64,000 nucleotides of DNA from an uncultured delta proteobacterium. Lineage in GTDB: Bacteria > Desulfobacterota > Syntrophia > Syntrophales > Smithellaceae. The stretch's first letter is position 1. Each line of letters begins with the position of its first letter. Location of the stretch: assembly GCA_903907985.1 (NCBI GenBank), contig CAIVQG010000065.1, positions 1 through 64,000 of the forward strand, given 5' to 3'. A program made the translations under genes and the position numbers. This document shows positions 33,617-43,553 of this stretch, one piece after another. A model generated the notes under the pieces. The model was not told the origin of the DNA, did no database searches, and saw nothing but the letters and a program-made list of their open reading frames with translations.

Positions 33617-34846
33617 ATGAAAGTGGATACTATGCGCAGAATCGATTATTATATCGGTGTTCCTCTGTGCTTGCTGGGTTCTATTTATAATAAATTTGTT
33701 TTACTCTTGTGCAGCAGCAACAAAAAGCCTCTGAAGAAAGTTCTTTTTATTGAATTATCGGAAATGGGCAGCGCCATTTTAGTCGATCCGGCGATGAGAA
33801 AACTACAAAAAGAAATCAATGCTGATATTCATTTTTTAATTTTCCAGAAAAATAAACCCAGTTTGGATTTATTAAAGACGGTTCCTCAGGGGAATATTTA
33901 TACCATCCGCGAAAATAATATGGTTGCCTTTCTCTTTGATACGGTGAAGTTTATTTTCTGGACAAGAAAAAGAAAGATTGATGCAGTAATTGATCTGGAA
34001 CTTTTCTCGCGTTTTACTGCTTTGCTTACCGGATTTAGCGGGGCGCAAAATAAGGTTGGCTTTCACGCTTTCTTCAACGAAGGGCTTTATCGGGGAAGCT
34101 TCTTAACGCATAAAGTCACCTATAATCCCCATATTCATATTGCCAAAAATTTTATTGCTTTGGTTAATTCTTTGCTCGCTGGCCGCGAGGAAGTTCCATT
34201 TTCGAAGACTTTGATTAGCGATGAAGAAATTAAACTGGCCAAAGTCGAAGTCACCGCGGAGCAAAAGAAATTTATCCGGGATAGGGTGAGCGACTGTTTT
34301 AGCGGATATGAACAAGCGAAGCATAAGATTGTGTTGATTAATCCCAATGCCAGTGAACTGCTTATTCAGCGACGCTGGCCTCCGCAATATTATGCCGAGT
34401 TAATGCGGAAAATTCTGGATGCTTGTAAAAATGCCATTATTTTAATAACCGGTGATCCGAAGGAAAGGGAAGAAGCTCAGCTGCTGAAGGATCAAGTGCA
34501 ATCACAACGTGTAATTAATTTTGCAGGTAAGCTGACTTTTGCCCAGCTGCCATTACTGTACAATATTTCAGAGTTTATGATTACCAATGATTCCGGCCCG
34601 GGACATTTTTCCGCCGTCACCGAAATGCATTCTTTTGTAATATTTGGGCCGGAAACACCGGCGTTGTATGGATCATTGGGTAAGACAACGGCAATTTATG
34701 CCGGGCTCGCCTGTTCACCATGTGTCAGCGCGGCCAATCATCGCAAAACCGCCTGTAGGGATAATGTTTGTTTACAGGTTATCAAGCCGGAACATGTATT
34801 AGCAATGATTAAACCCAACCTGGAAAAGATTAATGCTGAAAGATAA
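33617..34846 (+). CDS. Glycosyltransferase family 9 (heptosyltransferase-like)
   Basis: 409 aa. GT9 features: VLFIELSEMGSAIL near the N-terminus, INPNASELL and RRWPPQYYAELM in the C-terminal nucleotide-sugar domain, then TNDSGPGHFSAV. Adds a sugar (usually heptose) to lipopolysaccharide core from an ADP-sugar at the inner membrane's inner face. N-terminal hydrophobic helix suggests membrane association. 14-bp overlap with the next gene; first of the nine-gene lipid A / sugar operon. Confidence 0.87.
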   Translation: MKVDTMRRIDYYIGVPLCLLGSIYNKFVLLLCSSNKKPLKKVLFIELSEMGSAILVDPAMRKLQKEINADIHFLIFQKNKPSLDLLKTVPQGNIYTIRENNMVAFLFDTVKFIFWTRKRKIDAVIDLELFSRFTALLTGFSGAQNKVGFHAFFNEGLYRGSFLTHKVTYNPHIHIAKNFIALVNSLLAGREEVPFSKTLISDEEIKLAKVEVTAEQKKFIRDRVSDCFSGYEQAKHKIVLINPNASELLIQRRWPPQYYAELMRKILDACKNAIILITGDPKEREEAQLLKDQVQSQRVINFAGKLTFAQLPLLYNISEFMITNDSGPGHFSAVTEMHSFVIFGPETPALYGSLGKTTAIYAGLACSPCVSAANHRKTACRDNVCLQVIKPEHVLAMIKPNLEKINAER

Positions 34847-36278
34847 AGATAAGATATTTTTCCTGATAGGTGTTTTTACGTTAATTCGCCTTCTTGTTGC
34901 TCCTTTTTTCGGATTAGGTGTGGACGAAGCCCATTATGTCTTATATGCCAAATATCTGGATTTCAGTTATGTTGATCATCCGCCGCTGGTTGGTTGGGTT
35001 CATGCGCTGATCTTTTATCTTCTGGGAACAAATGAATTTTTAGCCCGTCTCCCGGCTATTTTAATTTTTGCCGCAACATCGTATTGTGCATACATCTTCC
35101 TGATGCGGATAACGGGATCAGTGAAGATATCACTGCTTGCCGTACTCGCTTTGAATTGTTCATTTATGCTCAATGCCCTGGGATTAATGCTGCTTCCCGA
35201 CTCTCTTTTGTTGCTGTTGGTATTTCTGCTGATTTTTATCGCCGAAAAAATTTTCCGGGAAAACAAACCGTGCGACTATATATTACTCGGGATCATATTG
35301 GGGTTGATGGGGCTTAGCAAATACACGGCTATCTTGCTGGTGCCGCCTTTAATAGTCTTTTTTCTCATCAAGAAAAGATACGATATTATTTTTTCACCCT
35401 ATATGTTCGGGGCGGCGCTGATTGCCCTGGTCATGATTAGTCCGGTGATATACTGGAACTATACACACGATTTCATCAGCTTCCGGTATCAGAGCGGCCA
35501 TGTTTTCGGAACATTGGCGGCAAGCGCTAAAAATTTCCTGACCTCGCTGGCCGCACAATTTGGCGCTTACAGCCCGTTTTTATTTTTAATTGCCTTCTAC
35601 GGTTTTTTTCGATCATTGCGATCAACTAATGATTATCTGCGTTTGGCCGTTCTTTTTGCCGGCACGATTATGATCTTTTTTCTTTTAACTTCATTATCCG
35701 AGCGAACTTTGCCGCATTGGCCCGGTATTTTTTATCTCCTCTTTATACCAATCGGGACTTATAATTTATTTATATCTTCCCAAAAATGGAAAAAGAACTT
35801 CCTCTATTTTTCTATAGGTTTCAGTTTAGTTCTGACATTATTTGCTTATACGGAACTGGCCGCAAAATTTTTAACCCTTCCGGATTACAAGTCTCCTTTT
35901 CGTGATATTTATGGATATAGCACCATAGCAAAGGAAGCAGATGTGCTTTTGCAGAAAAATTCTTCCGCAAAATTAAAGGCAATAGCAGTAAGCAACTGGA
36001 CAATGGGCAGCAGGACGATGTATTACAGCTTGCCATACCGGAATGATGTCTATGTTATAGATAATCGTCAGGACCAATTTGATGTTTGGCAGAAAAATGT
36101 GCCTCTGGGTTATGATCTTCTTTTTCTCAATACCCATTTTCATGAATTAAATATTGAAAAATATGCCCGTTGTGATCGTGTCGATGCGGCGGGGAAAACC
36201 GATATAAAGCTCAATGGCGCAAAAGTGGATACAGTAGAATATGTCTGGTGTTATAATTATCAGGGAGTCAGACCGTGA
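34833..36278 (+). CDS. ArnT-like GT39/PMT-family glycosyltransferase (copy 1)
   Basis: 481 aa, about ten to twelve membrane helices. GVDEAHYVLYAKYLDFSYVDHPPLVGW is the PMT_2/ArnT-type DE catalytic loop. Uses a polyprenyl-phosphate sugar donor to glycosylate a lipid or other acceptor on the periplasmic face. Overlaps the genes on both sides (14 bp and 4 bp). Less close to E. coli ArnT than copy 2 in overall pattern; may act on another acceptor. Confidence 0.85.
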   Translation: MLKDKDKIFFLIGVFTLIRLLVAPFFGLGVDEAHYVLYAKYLDFSYVDHPPLVGWVHALIFYLLGTNEFLARLPAILIFAATSYCAYIFLMRITGSVKISLLAVLALNCSFMLNALGLMLLPDSLLLLLVFLLIFIAEKIFRENKPCDYILLGIILGLMGLSKYTAILLVPPLIVFFLIKKRYDIIFSPYMFGAALIALVMISPVIYWNYTHDFISFRYQSGHVFGTLAASAKNFLTSLAAQFGAYSPFLFLIAFYGFFRSLRSTNDYLRLAVLFAGTIMIFFLLTSLSERTLPHWPGIFYLLFIPIGTYNLFISSQKWKKNFLYFSIGFSLVLTLFAYTELAAKFLTLPDYKSPFRDIYGYSTIAKEADVLLQKNSSAKLKAIAVSNWTMGSRTMYYSLPYRNDVYVIDNRQDQFDVWQKNVPLGYDLLFLNTHFHELNIEKYARCDRVDAAGKTDIKLNGAKVDTVEYVWCYNYQGVRP

Positions 36279-36886
36279 AAAAAAGATGGATTGCTGCCAT
36301 TGTCCTTCTCGTTTGCTTTGTGCTGGCGGCATTATCATATAACTATTGGGATATTCCCCTGGCTTATTATTGCCGGGCCTTGAGTCAACCTGTCCTGGAT
36401 ATTGCCCAAATAGTCACAATCACCGGCGAAGCAAAATGGTATTATATTTTATTTGTACCTGCATATGTTGTCTTACGCTTTGTCCGGAAAAATAAATTAT
36501 GGTCGATGAGGATTTTATTTATTGTTTTATCAATATCGGCCTCGGGGTTGATTAATATATTAATTAAGTGGCTTGCCGGGAGAAACAGGCCGATGAATCT
36601 GTTTAATAATGGTCAGTTTGGCTTTGATTATTTTCGGGTGATCCATGAATCAACATCTTTTCCTTCCGGTCACACGGTTACTGCTTTTACTCTGGCTGCA
36701 GCTATCAGCATTCTATTTCCCAGCTTACGTATTCCTGCTTTTGCTTTTGCCGTGGCCGTAGGAATGAGCAGGATTTTAATAACTGCGCATTATTTGAGCG
36801 ATGTATTGGCCGGTGCGGGAATTGGCATATTATGCACGCTCGTGGTCAAATACTTTTTTGATCGATATAATGTCGAGCTCGCTTAA
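36275..36886 (+). CDS. PAP2-family membrane phosphatase (LpxE/lipid phosphatase-like)
   Basis: 203 aa, GTG start overlapping the previous stop. Three PAP2 motif blocks: KWLAGRNRP, SFPSGHTVTAF, SRILITAHYLSDVLAG. Likely removes phosphate from a lipid at the periplasmic face (undecaprenyl pyrophosphate or lipid A phosphate). Placed between the two ArnT-like genes, so it may prepare lipid A or recycle the carrier. Confidence 0.87.
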   Translation: MKKRWIAAIVLLVCFVLAALSYNYWDIPLAYYCRALSQPVLDIAQIVTITGEAKWYYILFVPAYVVLRFVRKNKLWSMRILFIVLSISASGLINILIKWLAGRNRPMNLFNNGQFGFDYFRVIHESTSFPSGHTVTAFTLAAAISILFPSLRIPAFAFAVAVGMSRILITAHYLSDVLAGAGIGILCTLVVKYFFDRYNVELA

Positions 36887-36900
36887 AAAAAGGGTATTAA

Positions 36901-38571
36901 ATGCAAAAAAAATACATCTTATTTTTGATACCCCTGATTCTTTACATCGGATTGCTTTCCGTTATGCCGCAAATGGAGCCGGATGAGGCCCGTTACAGTT
37001 TGATTGCCAGTGCCATGAATGAATCCGGCAATTACATAACACCGCATATAAAAAGTACTATATATCTGGAAAAGCCACCTCTTGTTTCCTGGGCCACGGC
37101 GATATCTTTTAAAATATTCGGGGAAAATGATTTTTCGGCACGCTTATTTGCGGCGTTATGTGCCTGGGGCTGTATTTTGCTTGTATATTTTATCGGCAGA
37201 CATTTTCGTGATGAAAAGACGGGGCTCTTCGCCGCCGCCATCCTGACGGTTTCCTGCTATCATTTTTTTCTGGGACGGATCAATATTCTGGATATGCCCT
37301 TGACTTTATTTATCTGTCTGGCGATCTGGCTGGGTTATCTGGCTTTGAAGCGGCAAAATAAAAATTATCTTTTTTATCTGTTTTATTTCATTTGCGCCCT
37401 GGCCTTTTTAACGAAAGGCATTATCGGAGTGGTCTTTCCGTTTGGTATTTTGATTGTCTGGCTACTTTGGTCAGGGCAGTGGAGGAAGCTCCTGCTATTG
37501 TTTTCACCGGTCGGCATTTTAATATTTTTAATGACCGTTTGTCCCTGGCTAATCCTGGCGCAGAAGGAAAATTCCGACTTCCTGTGGTTTTTCTTTGTAA
37601 GGGAGCATTTCCTGCGCTTCACAACGAAAATGCACGGCAAGACGGAGCCTTTTTATTTCTACCTGCCCATACTAATTGGCGGCGTCCTGCCCTGGGCAGT
37701 TTATTTAATTCAAGCCTGGAAGAATAAATTTATTTCCGAATCATTATTTGCCAGAGATGATAATAAACTGCTGGTTGTCTGGCTTTTATTAATATTTATT
37801 TTTTATACAATTTCTTCATCCAAACTGCCGACATATATTGCCCCCATGTTCCTGCCGCTTGCGCTTTTTGCCGGTTGCATCTTCCAGAAATATGAGGAAA
37901 ATATTTCATCTGAAAGTCCGGGGGAGGGGAGGATGTTATTTCGTGTGATGATAATAATCCAATCCCTGATACTAATTATCGCCTTGTTTCTGCCGCCAAT
38001 CTTTCAGCAGTATTCCGACGCGGAAAAGGGATTGGTTATTATGACTTCGCGTTACTGGTGGCTTTATATATTCCTGCCGGTAATCGCTTTAATATTGATG
38101 ACATTTTTGCCGGATTTGATTTTCCGCAAGTTTCGTAAAGGGTGGTTTTTCACCATCTACATTCTGGCGGCGTTATTCCTGGGCAGCATACTTTTTGCGG
38201 CCAATGATTTCCTGGCTCCTTATCGCAGTGCCCGGGTTGCCAAGGATGCTATTTCCAAGTATGTGCCCGTAGGTCGTGATTTATATCAGTACCGGGTTAA
38301 TTTTTATGGTATAGATTTTTACAACAAAATTCGCACCCCCATCGTCGAGGATTTCGGTGAGTTGTCCGAAGGAATAGTCAAGCTTGCACCGGAAGAAAAA
38401 AAGCGCTATTTTCTTTCACCAATTGAATTTTTTACCTTATGTGGCCAGCAAAAAGATATTTATTGCATTACGCAGCATCAGGAAAGGTTAAAAGAGATCA
38501 GATTAAAAATGCCCAAAACCAAAGTGCTCTGGGATAACGGTGCTTTTTATCTTTTGCAAATTCGGAATTAG
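36901..38571 (+). CDS. ArnT-like aminoarabinose transferase (GT39/83, copy 2)
   Basis: 556 aa, close to E. coli ArnT in length. EPDEARYSLIASAMNES and YLEKPPLVSW match the conserved catalytic loop of ArnT; multiple membrane helices follow, then a soluble C-terminal domain. Transfers 4-amino-4-deoxy-L-arabinose from undecaprenyl phosphate to lipid A, lowering its negative charge. Best candidate for ArnT here. Around 37912-37932 the coding sequence contains an in-frame SPGEG segment that looks like a REP-type insertion. Confidence 0.88.
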   Translation: MQKKYILFLIPLILYIGLLSVMPQMEPDEARYSLIASAMNESGNYITPHIKSTIYLEKPPLVSWATAISFKIFGENDFSARLFAALCAWGCILLVYFIGRHFRDEKTGLFAAAILTVSCYHFFLGRINILDMPLTLFICLAIWLGYLALKRQNKNYLFYLFYFICALAFLTKGIIGVVFPFGILIVWLLWSGQWRKLLLLFSPVGILIFLMTVCPWLILAQKENSDFLWFFFVREHFLRFTTKMHGKTEPFYFYLPILIGGVLPWAVYLIQAWKNKFISESLFARDDNKLLVVWLLLIFIFYTISSSKLPTYIAPMFLPLALFAGCIFQKYEENISSESPGEGRMLFRVMIIIQSLILIIALFLPPIFQQYSDAEKGLVIMTSRYWWLYIFLPVIALILMTFLPDLIFRKFRKGWFFTIYILAALFLGSILFAANDFLAPYRSARVAKDAISKYVPVGRDLYQYRVNFYGIDFYNKIRTPIVEDFGELSEGIVKLAPEEKKRYFLSPIEFFTLCGQQKDIYCITQHQERLKEIRLKMPKTKVLWDNGAFYLLQIRN

Positions 38572-38586
38572 AAAGCGGGAGTAAAA

Positions 38587-39741
38587 TTGAAAATTCGCAG
38601 CGAATTTTTGCCTTTTAGCCGACCTTCCATCGGGGAGTCCGAAATCAGTAAAGTAGTGGCATGCCTGAAATCCGGCTGGATTACGACGGGTGCGCAAGCC
38701 AAAGAATTCGAAGACAAATTCTGTACGTTGACTTCCGCCAAACAGGCCATTGCATTGAACTCGGCGACAGCGGGCATGCATATAACCTTGTCAGCGTTGA
38801 ATATAGGCGCCGGTGATGAAATCATTACCCCTTCGCTTACTTTTGCTTCTACGGTGAATATGATTGCCTTGCGGGGAGCGACTCCGGTGTTTGTTGATGT
38901 TGATTATGGCACTTTGAATATAAATGCCCAGTTAATTGAAGAGGCGATTACGCCCCGGACAAAGGCGATTATTCCGGTGCATTTTGCCGGCGCACCGGTG
39001 GATATGGATAAAATAAATTTGCTGGCGGCAAAATATAATCTGACCGTAATTGAGGATGCGGCCCATGCTGTGGGTACTTATTACAAAGGAATTTCCGCCG
39101 GCGGTTTTGGGAATCCTGCCATATTTTCTTTTCATCCGATAAAAAACATTACCACCGGCGAAGGAGGCATGATCACAATCAGTGACGCGCTTCTGGGAAA
39201 AAAAATACGTCTGTTGAGATTTCACGGAATTGAGCGCGATGCTTGGAAAAGATATGGTAAGGGGGGAAATCCGGCCTATGATATAGCGGAACCGGGCTAT
39301 AAATATAACTTGCCCGATTTGCTGGCGGCTTTAGGGCTGGCGCAATTCGAGCGTTGGCCGGAGCTGAACCGCAGGCGTACGCATCTGGCAAAATTTTATA
39401 ATGAACGGCTCGCAGGGATTTCCGGTATTGATTTGCCGCAGATTCCGGACTATGAACACACACATGCCTGGCATTTATATATCATCAAGGTATTGGCTTT
39501 AAATCGTGATGATTTTATGAATAAGCTTGCCGAATATAATATCGGCTACGGATTGCATTTTCCCCCGGCGCATCTGTTAACGTATGTTCAAGAAAATTAT
39601 TTGGCGGAAATTGGTCCGCTTCCGGAAACCTTACGAGCAGCAGATAAAATCATATCTTTGCCTTTATTTCCGGATATGCAGGATGTTGATGTCCAATATG
39701 TTTGTGAAGCAATAAAGGAGATAGTAAATCATGGCCGATAA
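38587..39741 (+). CDS. arnB: UDP-4-keto-pentose aminotransferase ArnB (DegT/DnrJ/EryC1)
   Basis: 384 aa, TTG start with GGGAG 5 nt upstream. PLP-dependent: FLPFSRPSIGESEI, SAKQAIALNSATAGMH, VIEDAAHAVGT, and the PLP-lysine motif FSFHPIKNITTGEGG. Transfers the amino group to UDP-4-keto-pentose, giving UDP-aminoarabinose. The stop overlaps arnC by 11 bp. Confidence 0.92.
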   Translation: MKIRSEFLPFSRPSIGESEISKVVACLKSGWITTGAQAKEFEDKFCTLTSAKQAIALNSATAGMHITLSALNIGAGDEIITPSLTFASTVNMIALRGATPVFVDVDYGTLNINAQLIEEAITPRTKAIIPVHFAGAPVDMDKINLLAAKYNLTVIEDAAHAVGTYYKGISAGGFGNPAIFSFHPIKNITTGEGGMITISDALLGKKIRLLRFHGIERDAWKRYGKGGNPAYDIAEPGYKYNLPDLLAALGLAQFERWPELNRRRTHLAKFYNERLAGISGIDLPQIPDYEHTHAWHLYIIKVLALNRDDFMNKLAEYNIGYGLHFPPAHLLTYVQENYLAEIGPLPETLRAADKIISLPLFPDMQDVDVQYVCEAIKEIVNHGR

Positions 39742-40681
39742 TGTTCAGGTGTCAATTGTCATTCCGGTTTATAATGAAGAAAAAAACCTGCCGGTTTTGA
39801 GAGACAGGCTTTTACCGGTAATGCAGGGATCAGGAAAAAGTTTCGAAATAATATTCATTGATGACGGCAGCAGTGATAATTCCCTGGTGATCCTGCAGGA
39901 ATTCACCAGGAATGAGCATATCAAAGTGGTGGAATTAACAAGAAATTATGGACAGCATGCCGCTATAATGGCAGGCTTTTCGGTATGCTGCGGCAATGTT
40001 GTTGTCACTATGGATGCTGATTTACAGAATCCTCCGGAAGAAATACCAAAACTGATAAAAGTCATGGAAGAGGGTAATTATGATGTTGTCGGCACCATTC
40101 GCAAAGGCCGCCAGGATTCTTTCTTTCGAATCCTGCCCTCCAAAATAATCAATATGGTGGCACGAAAAATTACCGGTGTGGGAATGCACGACTGGGGATG
40201 CATGTTACGTGCTTATCGACGGGAGGTGGTGGAGCGGATGATCCAATGTCATGAACACGCAACTTTTATTCCTGCTTTGGCGACAGTGTTCGGTAAGCGT
40301 ATTTGCGAAATAGAAGTAAACCATGAAGAACGACATGGCGGCAAATCCAACTATCCCTTGCGGAAATTAGTTAATCTGCAATTTGATCTGGTTGCATCGT
40401 TTTCCGATTTTCCGATTAAATTAATTATGTACGGTGGAATTGGCTTGTCCTTTTTAGGTGTATGTTTCGGTATTGTCCTGGCCGTTGCCCGTCTGGCCTA
40501 TGGCGCTGTCTGGGCGGCAGATGGTGTGTTTACACTCTTTGCCATTTTATTCGTGTTTGTCGGTTTGCAGTTTTTTGCCTTAGGAGTGCTAGGAGAATAT
40601 ATCGGTCGGATATATTTAGAAGTACGCAAGCGTCCGGAATATGTGATTGAAGACATTTATTCGGCGAAAGGAAAAGAATAA
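39731..40681 (+). CDS. arnC: Undecaprenyl-phosphate 4-deoxy-4-formamido-L-arabinose transferase ArnC
   Basis: 316 aa. GT2 fold: VSIVIPVYNEEKNLP, FIDDGSSD, MDADLQNPP, and HERHGGKSNYPLRKL, then two C-terminal membrane helices with a short tail. Loads the formylated sugar onto undecaprenyl phosphate. Overlaps ArnB and is followed by the formyltransferase gene after 4 bp. Confidence 0.93.
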   Translation: MADNVQVSIVIPVYNEEKNLPVLRDRLLPVMQGSGKSFEIIFIDDGSSDNSLVILQEFTRNEHIKVVELTRNYGQHAAIMAGFSVCCGNVVVTMDADLQNPPEEIPKLIKVMEEGNYDVVGTIRKGRQDSFFRILPSKIINMVARKITGVGMHDWGCMLRAYRREVVERMIQCHEHATFIPALATVFGKRICEIEVNHEERHGGKSNYPLRKLVNLQFDLVASFSDFPIKLIMYGGIGLSFLGVCFGIVLAVARLAYGAVWAADGVFTLFAILFVFVGLQFFALGVLGEYIGRIYLEVRKRPEYVIEDIYSAKGKE

Positions 40682-40685
40682 GAGC

Positions 40686-41606
40686 TTGAAAGCAGTTGTT
40701 TTTGCCTACTCCAACATGGGTATAACGGGATTAGAAGCGCTGGCCAGACATGGTTATGATATTGCCGCCGTGTTCACTTCCGATGATGATCCCGGGGAAA
40801 ATTGCTGGTTTGAATCCGTAAAAAACTGGGCAGACCAAAGAAATCTTCCCGTGTACACCGATGAGGACATTAATTTCCCGCAGTGGAAAGAGAAAATAAG
40901 AGATCTGCAACCGGATGTAATATTTTCCTTCTATTACCGGAAAATGATCGTAAGCGAGATTCTTGCTATTCCGCAGATCGGTGCTTTTAATTTACACGGT
41001 TCGCTACTGCCTTCTTATCGCGGCCGTTGCCCGGTAAACTGGGTTATCATTAATGGTGAAAAGAATACTGGCGTTACATTGCATTACATGATTGATAAAC
41101 CGGATGCTGGCGATATCGTCGGGCAAAAAGAAGTGGAGATAGATTTAAAAGATACTGCTAAAACTCTTTATGAAAAAATGTGCCGGACGGCTGCATTGTT
41201 ACTCGATGAGTTGTTGCCCCGAATAAAGAAAGGCGAAATTCCCCGCAAAAAACAAGATTTAGCTGCAGGAAGTTATTTTGGCGGCAGAAGGCCGGAAGAT
41301 GGACGCATTGACTGGGATAAATCAGCAACCGATATTTATAACTTAATTCGTGCAGTTACCGAGCCATATCCCGGTGCCCGGGCGCTTTTAGAAAACAATG
41401 AAAAAATTATTATCTGGTGGGCCCAACCGAGAGAAGGCGTAAATAATGAGACTCCGGGTACGGTAAATATTATCGGTGAAGAAGTTCTTGTACAAACCGG
41501 TAAAAATGCTGTAAAACTCGAGCACATTGAAGTAGCAGGAAAGCATATTTACGGCAGTGAGATCGGCAATTATTTTAGAGACGGGAAGGTAAGCAGGTTA
41601 AAATGA
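40686..41606 (+). CDS. arnA: ArnA formyltransferase half, separate gene
   Basis: 306 aa from TTG at 40686 (aligns with E. coli ArnA start; the frame opens at 40647 inside arnC). FAYSNMGITGLEAL at the N-terminus, FNLHGSLLPSYRGR and the Asp of DAGDIVG. Formylates UDP-aminoarabinose with 10-formyl-THF. In E. coli this domain is fused to the decarboxylase; here it ends at a 4-bp overlap with the second gene. Confidence 0.9.
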   Translation: MKAVVFAYSNMGITGLEALARHGYDIAAVFTSDDDPGENCWFESVKNWADQRNLPVYTDEDINFPQWKEKIRDLQPDVIFSFYYRKMIVSEILAIPQIGAFNLHGSLLPSYRGRCPVNWVIINGEKNTGVTLHYMIDKPDAGDIVGQKEVEIDLKDTAKTLYEKMCRTAALLLDELLPRIKKGEIPRKKQDLAAGSYFGGRRPEDGRIDWDKSATDIYNLIRAVTEPYPGARALLENNEKIIIWWAQPREGVNNETPGTVNIIGEEVLVQTGKNAVKLEHIEVAGKHIYGSEIGNYFRDGKVSRLK

Positions 41607-42637
41607 AAATATTAATACTCGGTGTAAACGGATTTATCGGACATCATCTGATTAACAGAATACTTGCCGAAAAAAAAGACTGGACAGTTTACGGAATGGA
41701 TCTCGGTTCTGATCGCTTAGGCAATGCCCTTCATGATCCACGTTTTCATTTTGTGGAAGGCGATATCGGCATTAACAAGGAATGGATTGAGTTGCAGATT
41801 AAAAAGTGCGATGTGGTCATCCCGCTGGTTGCTATTGCCACCCCGAAAATGTATGTCGAAGACCCGATCGCCGTTTATAATCTTGATTTTGAAATGAACG
41901 TCAACATCATCAAACAATGCGTGAAATATCATAAGCGGGTTGTGTTTCCATCGACATCGGAAGTCTATGGCGCCTGCAGCGATCCGGAATTCAAAGAAGA
42001 TGAAAGTTATCTGGTTGTCGGCCCTATTCAAAAAGAACGCTGGATTTATTCGTGCTGCAAACAGTTAATGGATCGCGTGATCTATGGTTACGGAACCCGT
42101 GGTCATCTGGAATTTACCCTCTTTAGACCTTTTAACTGGGTCGGTCCGCGGCTTGATTCGCTCTATGCCGCCAAAGAGGGAAGTTCACGAGTGGTTACCC
42201 AGTTTATTGCCGAATTGCTTATGCGCCGTCCGATCAATCTGGTTGACGGGGGAATGCAGAAAAGATGTTTTACTTATGTTGATGACGGCATCTCCGCCTT
42301 AATGAAAATTCTGGAAAACAAAAATGATGTTTGCAAAAACCAGATAATTAATATCGGCAATCCGAATAATGAATGCTCAGTGAAGGAATTAGCCGATATA
42401 TTAAAAGAACTTTTTATGAAACATCCGGATCATATCAATGACCCGAGTTATTCCGAGATTGTGGATGTTTCCGCCGATAACTACTACGGCAAGGGTTATC
42501 AGGATATTTACACCCGCAAGCCCAGCATTGAAAAAGCAAAGAAACTTTTGCAATGGGAGCCGAAAATAGGCATGGAAGAATCAATGCGGTTGACTCTCAA
42601 TTCGTTTTTAGAAGAAAATAAAGATATAAGCATTTAA
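41603..42637 (+). CDS. arnA: ArnA UDP-glucuronate decarboxylase half, separate gene
   Basis: 344 aa. SDR fold: ILGVNGFIGHHL (NAD motif), FPSTSEVYG and YSCCKQLMDRVIYGYG (Tyr/Lys). Oxidises and decarboxylates UDP-glucuronate to UDP-4-keto-pentose. The family block FTLFRPFNWVGPRLD is also present. Coupled to the formyltransferase by ATGA. A UDP-glucose dehydrogenase (ugd), needed for the substrate, is not in the window. Confidence 0.91.
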   Translation: MKILILGVNGFIGHHLINRILAEKKDWTVYGMDLGSDRLGNALHDPRFHFVEGDIGINKEWIELQIKKCDVVIPLVAIATPKMYVEDPIAVYNLDFEMNVNIIKQCVKYHKRVVFPSTSEVYGACSDPEFKEDESYLVVGPIQKERWIYSCCKQLMDRVIYGYGTRGHLEFTLFRPFNWVGPRLDSLYAAKEGSSRVVTQFIAELLMRRPINLVDGGMQKRCFTYVDDGISALMKILENKNDVCKNQIINIGNPNNECSVKELADILKELFMKHPDHINDPSYSEIVDVSADNYYGKGYQDIYTRKPSIEKAKKLLQWEPKIGMEESMRLTLNSFLEENKDISI

Positions 42638-42641
42638 AATA

Positions 42642-43499
42642 ATGGGCATGCTCGGATTAAAAATTGATGTCGATACCTATGAGGGCATGAAACAGGGTGT
42701 GCCCTGTCTTTTACAAACATTAAAGGAATTTCAGGTAAAAGGTACTTTCTTCCTCTCCATCGGGCCGGACAATTCAGGCCGGGCTGTTCTGCAGTTAATT
42801 AAAAATCCGTTATTTCTCCAAAAGATGATGCGGACCAATGCCGCCTCGCTTTATGGCTGGAAAACAGCTCTCTATGGTACTTTGCTTCCTGCTCCGATGA
42901 TTGCGCTTTCGTTTCCCGATATTATTAAGGAGATAATTGCCGCCGGACATGAAGTTCAATTTCATGCGTGGGATCACCGCCGCTGGCAGGATGAACTGAC
43001 AACAAAATCTCAACAGTGGATACGTGAGTGGTTCAGTCAGGGTATTGCCGCTTTTACTAGACTAACAGGTAATCAACCGGGTGCTTTTGGTGCACCTTCC
43101 TGGTTGATTGATGATCGGGTATTGGCAATAGTTAAAGAATATAAATTCGATTATGTCAGTTGCACCCGGGCTAAAGCGCCTTTCATTCACGAAATCGCGA
43201 ATGTTTTAGAAATACCTTCTGATTTGCCCTGCTTTGAAGAATTGAATGCAGAGACAGACGTGGTCATAATTTCTGATTTAATTAAAGATGGTGGCATCCA
43301 TGTCCTGCCAGTGCATGCCGAAGTTGAAGGTGGTATTTATAATGATAAATTCCGGACGATTCTCCAAAATGCCATCGCTCTGGGAAATACGGTAGTGCCT
43401 TTAAAAGAAATCATGAAAAAATTAATACTAAAAGATATTCCGCTGCGTCTATACAAAATGGAATTACTTCCCGGCCGCCATTCCGCCTCCGCCGTTTAA
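42642..43499 (+). CDS. arnD: ArnD-like polysaccharide deacetylase (deformylase)
   Basis: 285 aa. NodB-like fold: LGLKIDVDTYEGMKQGVP (metal Asp), FHAWDHRRWQD (metal His), GAFGAPSWLID and HVLPVHAE. Removes the formyl group from undecaprenyl-phospho-formamidoarabinose in the inner membrane before ArnT. Last gene of the operon; a perfect hairpin follows. Confidence 0.91.
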   Translation: MGMLGLKIDVDTYEGMKQGVPCLLQTLKEFQVKGTFFLSIGPDNSGRAVLQLIKNPLFLQKMMRTNAASLYGWKTALYGTLLPAPMIALSFPDIIKEIIAAGHEVQFHAWDHRRWQDELTTKSQQWIREWFSQGIAAFTRLTGNQPGAFGAPSWLIDDRVLAIVKEYKFDYVSCTRAKAPFIHEIANVLEIPSDLPCFEELNAETDVVIISDLIKDGGIHVLPVHAEVEGGIYNDKFRTILQNAIALGNTVVPLKEIMKKLILKDIPLRLYKMELLPGRHSASAV

Positions 43500-43553
43500 A
43501 TCAATATTTTCAACAATACACAAAGAGAAGAAAAGATATTGAGACCTTAAATA

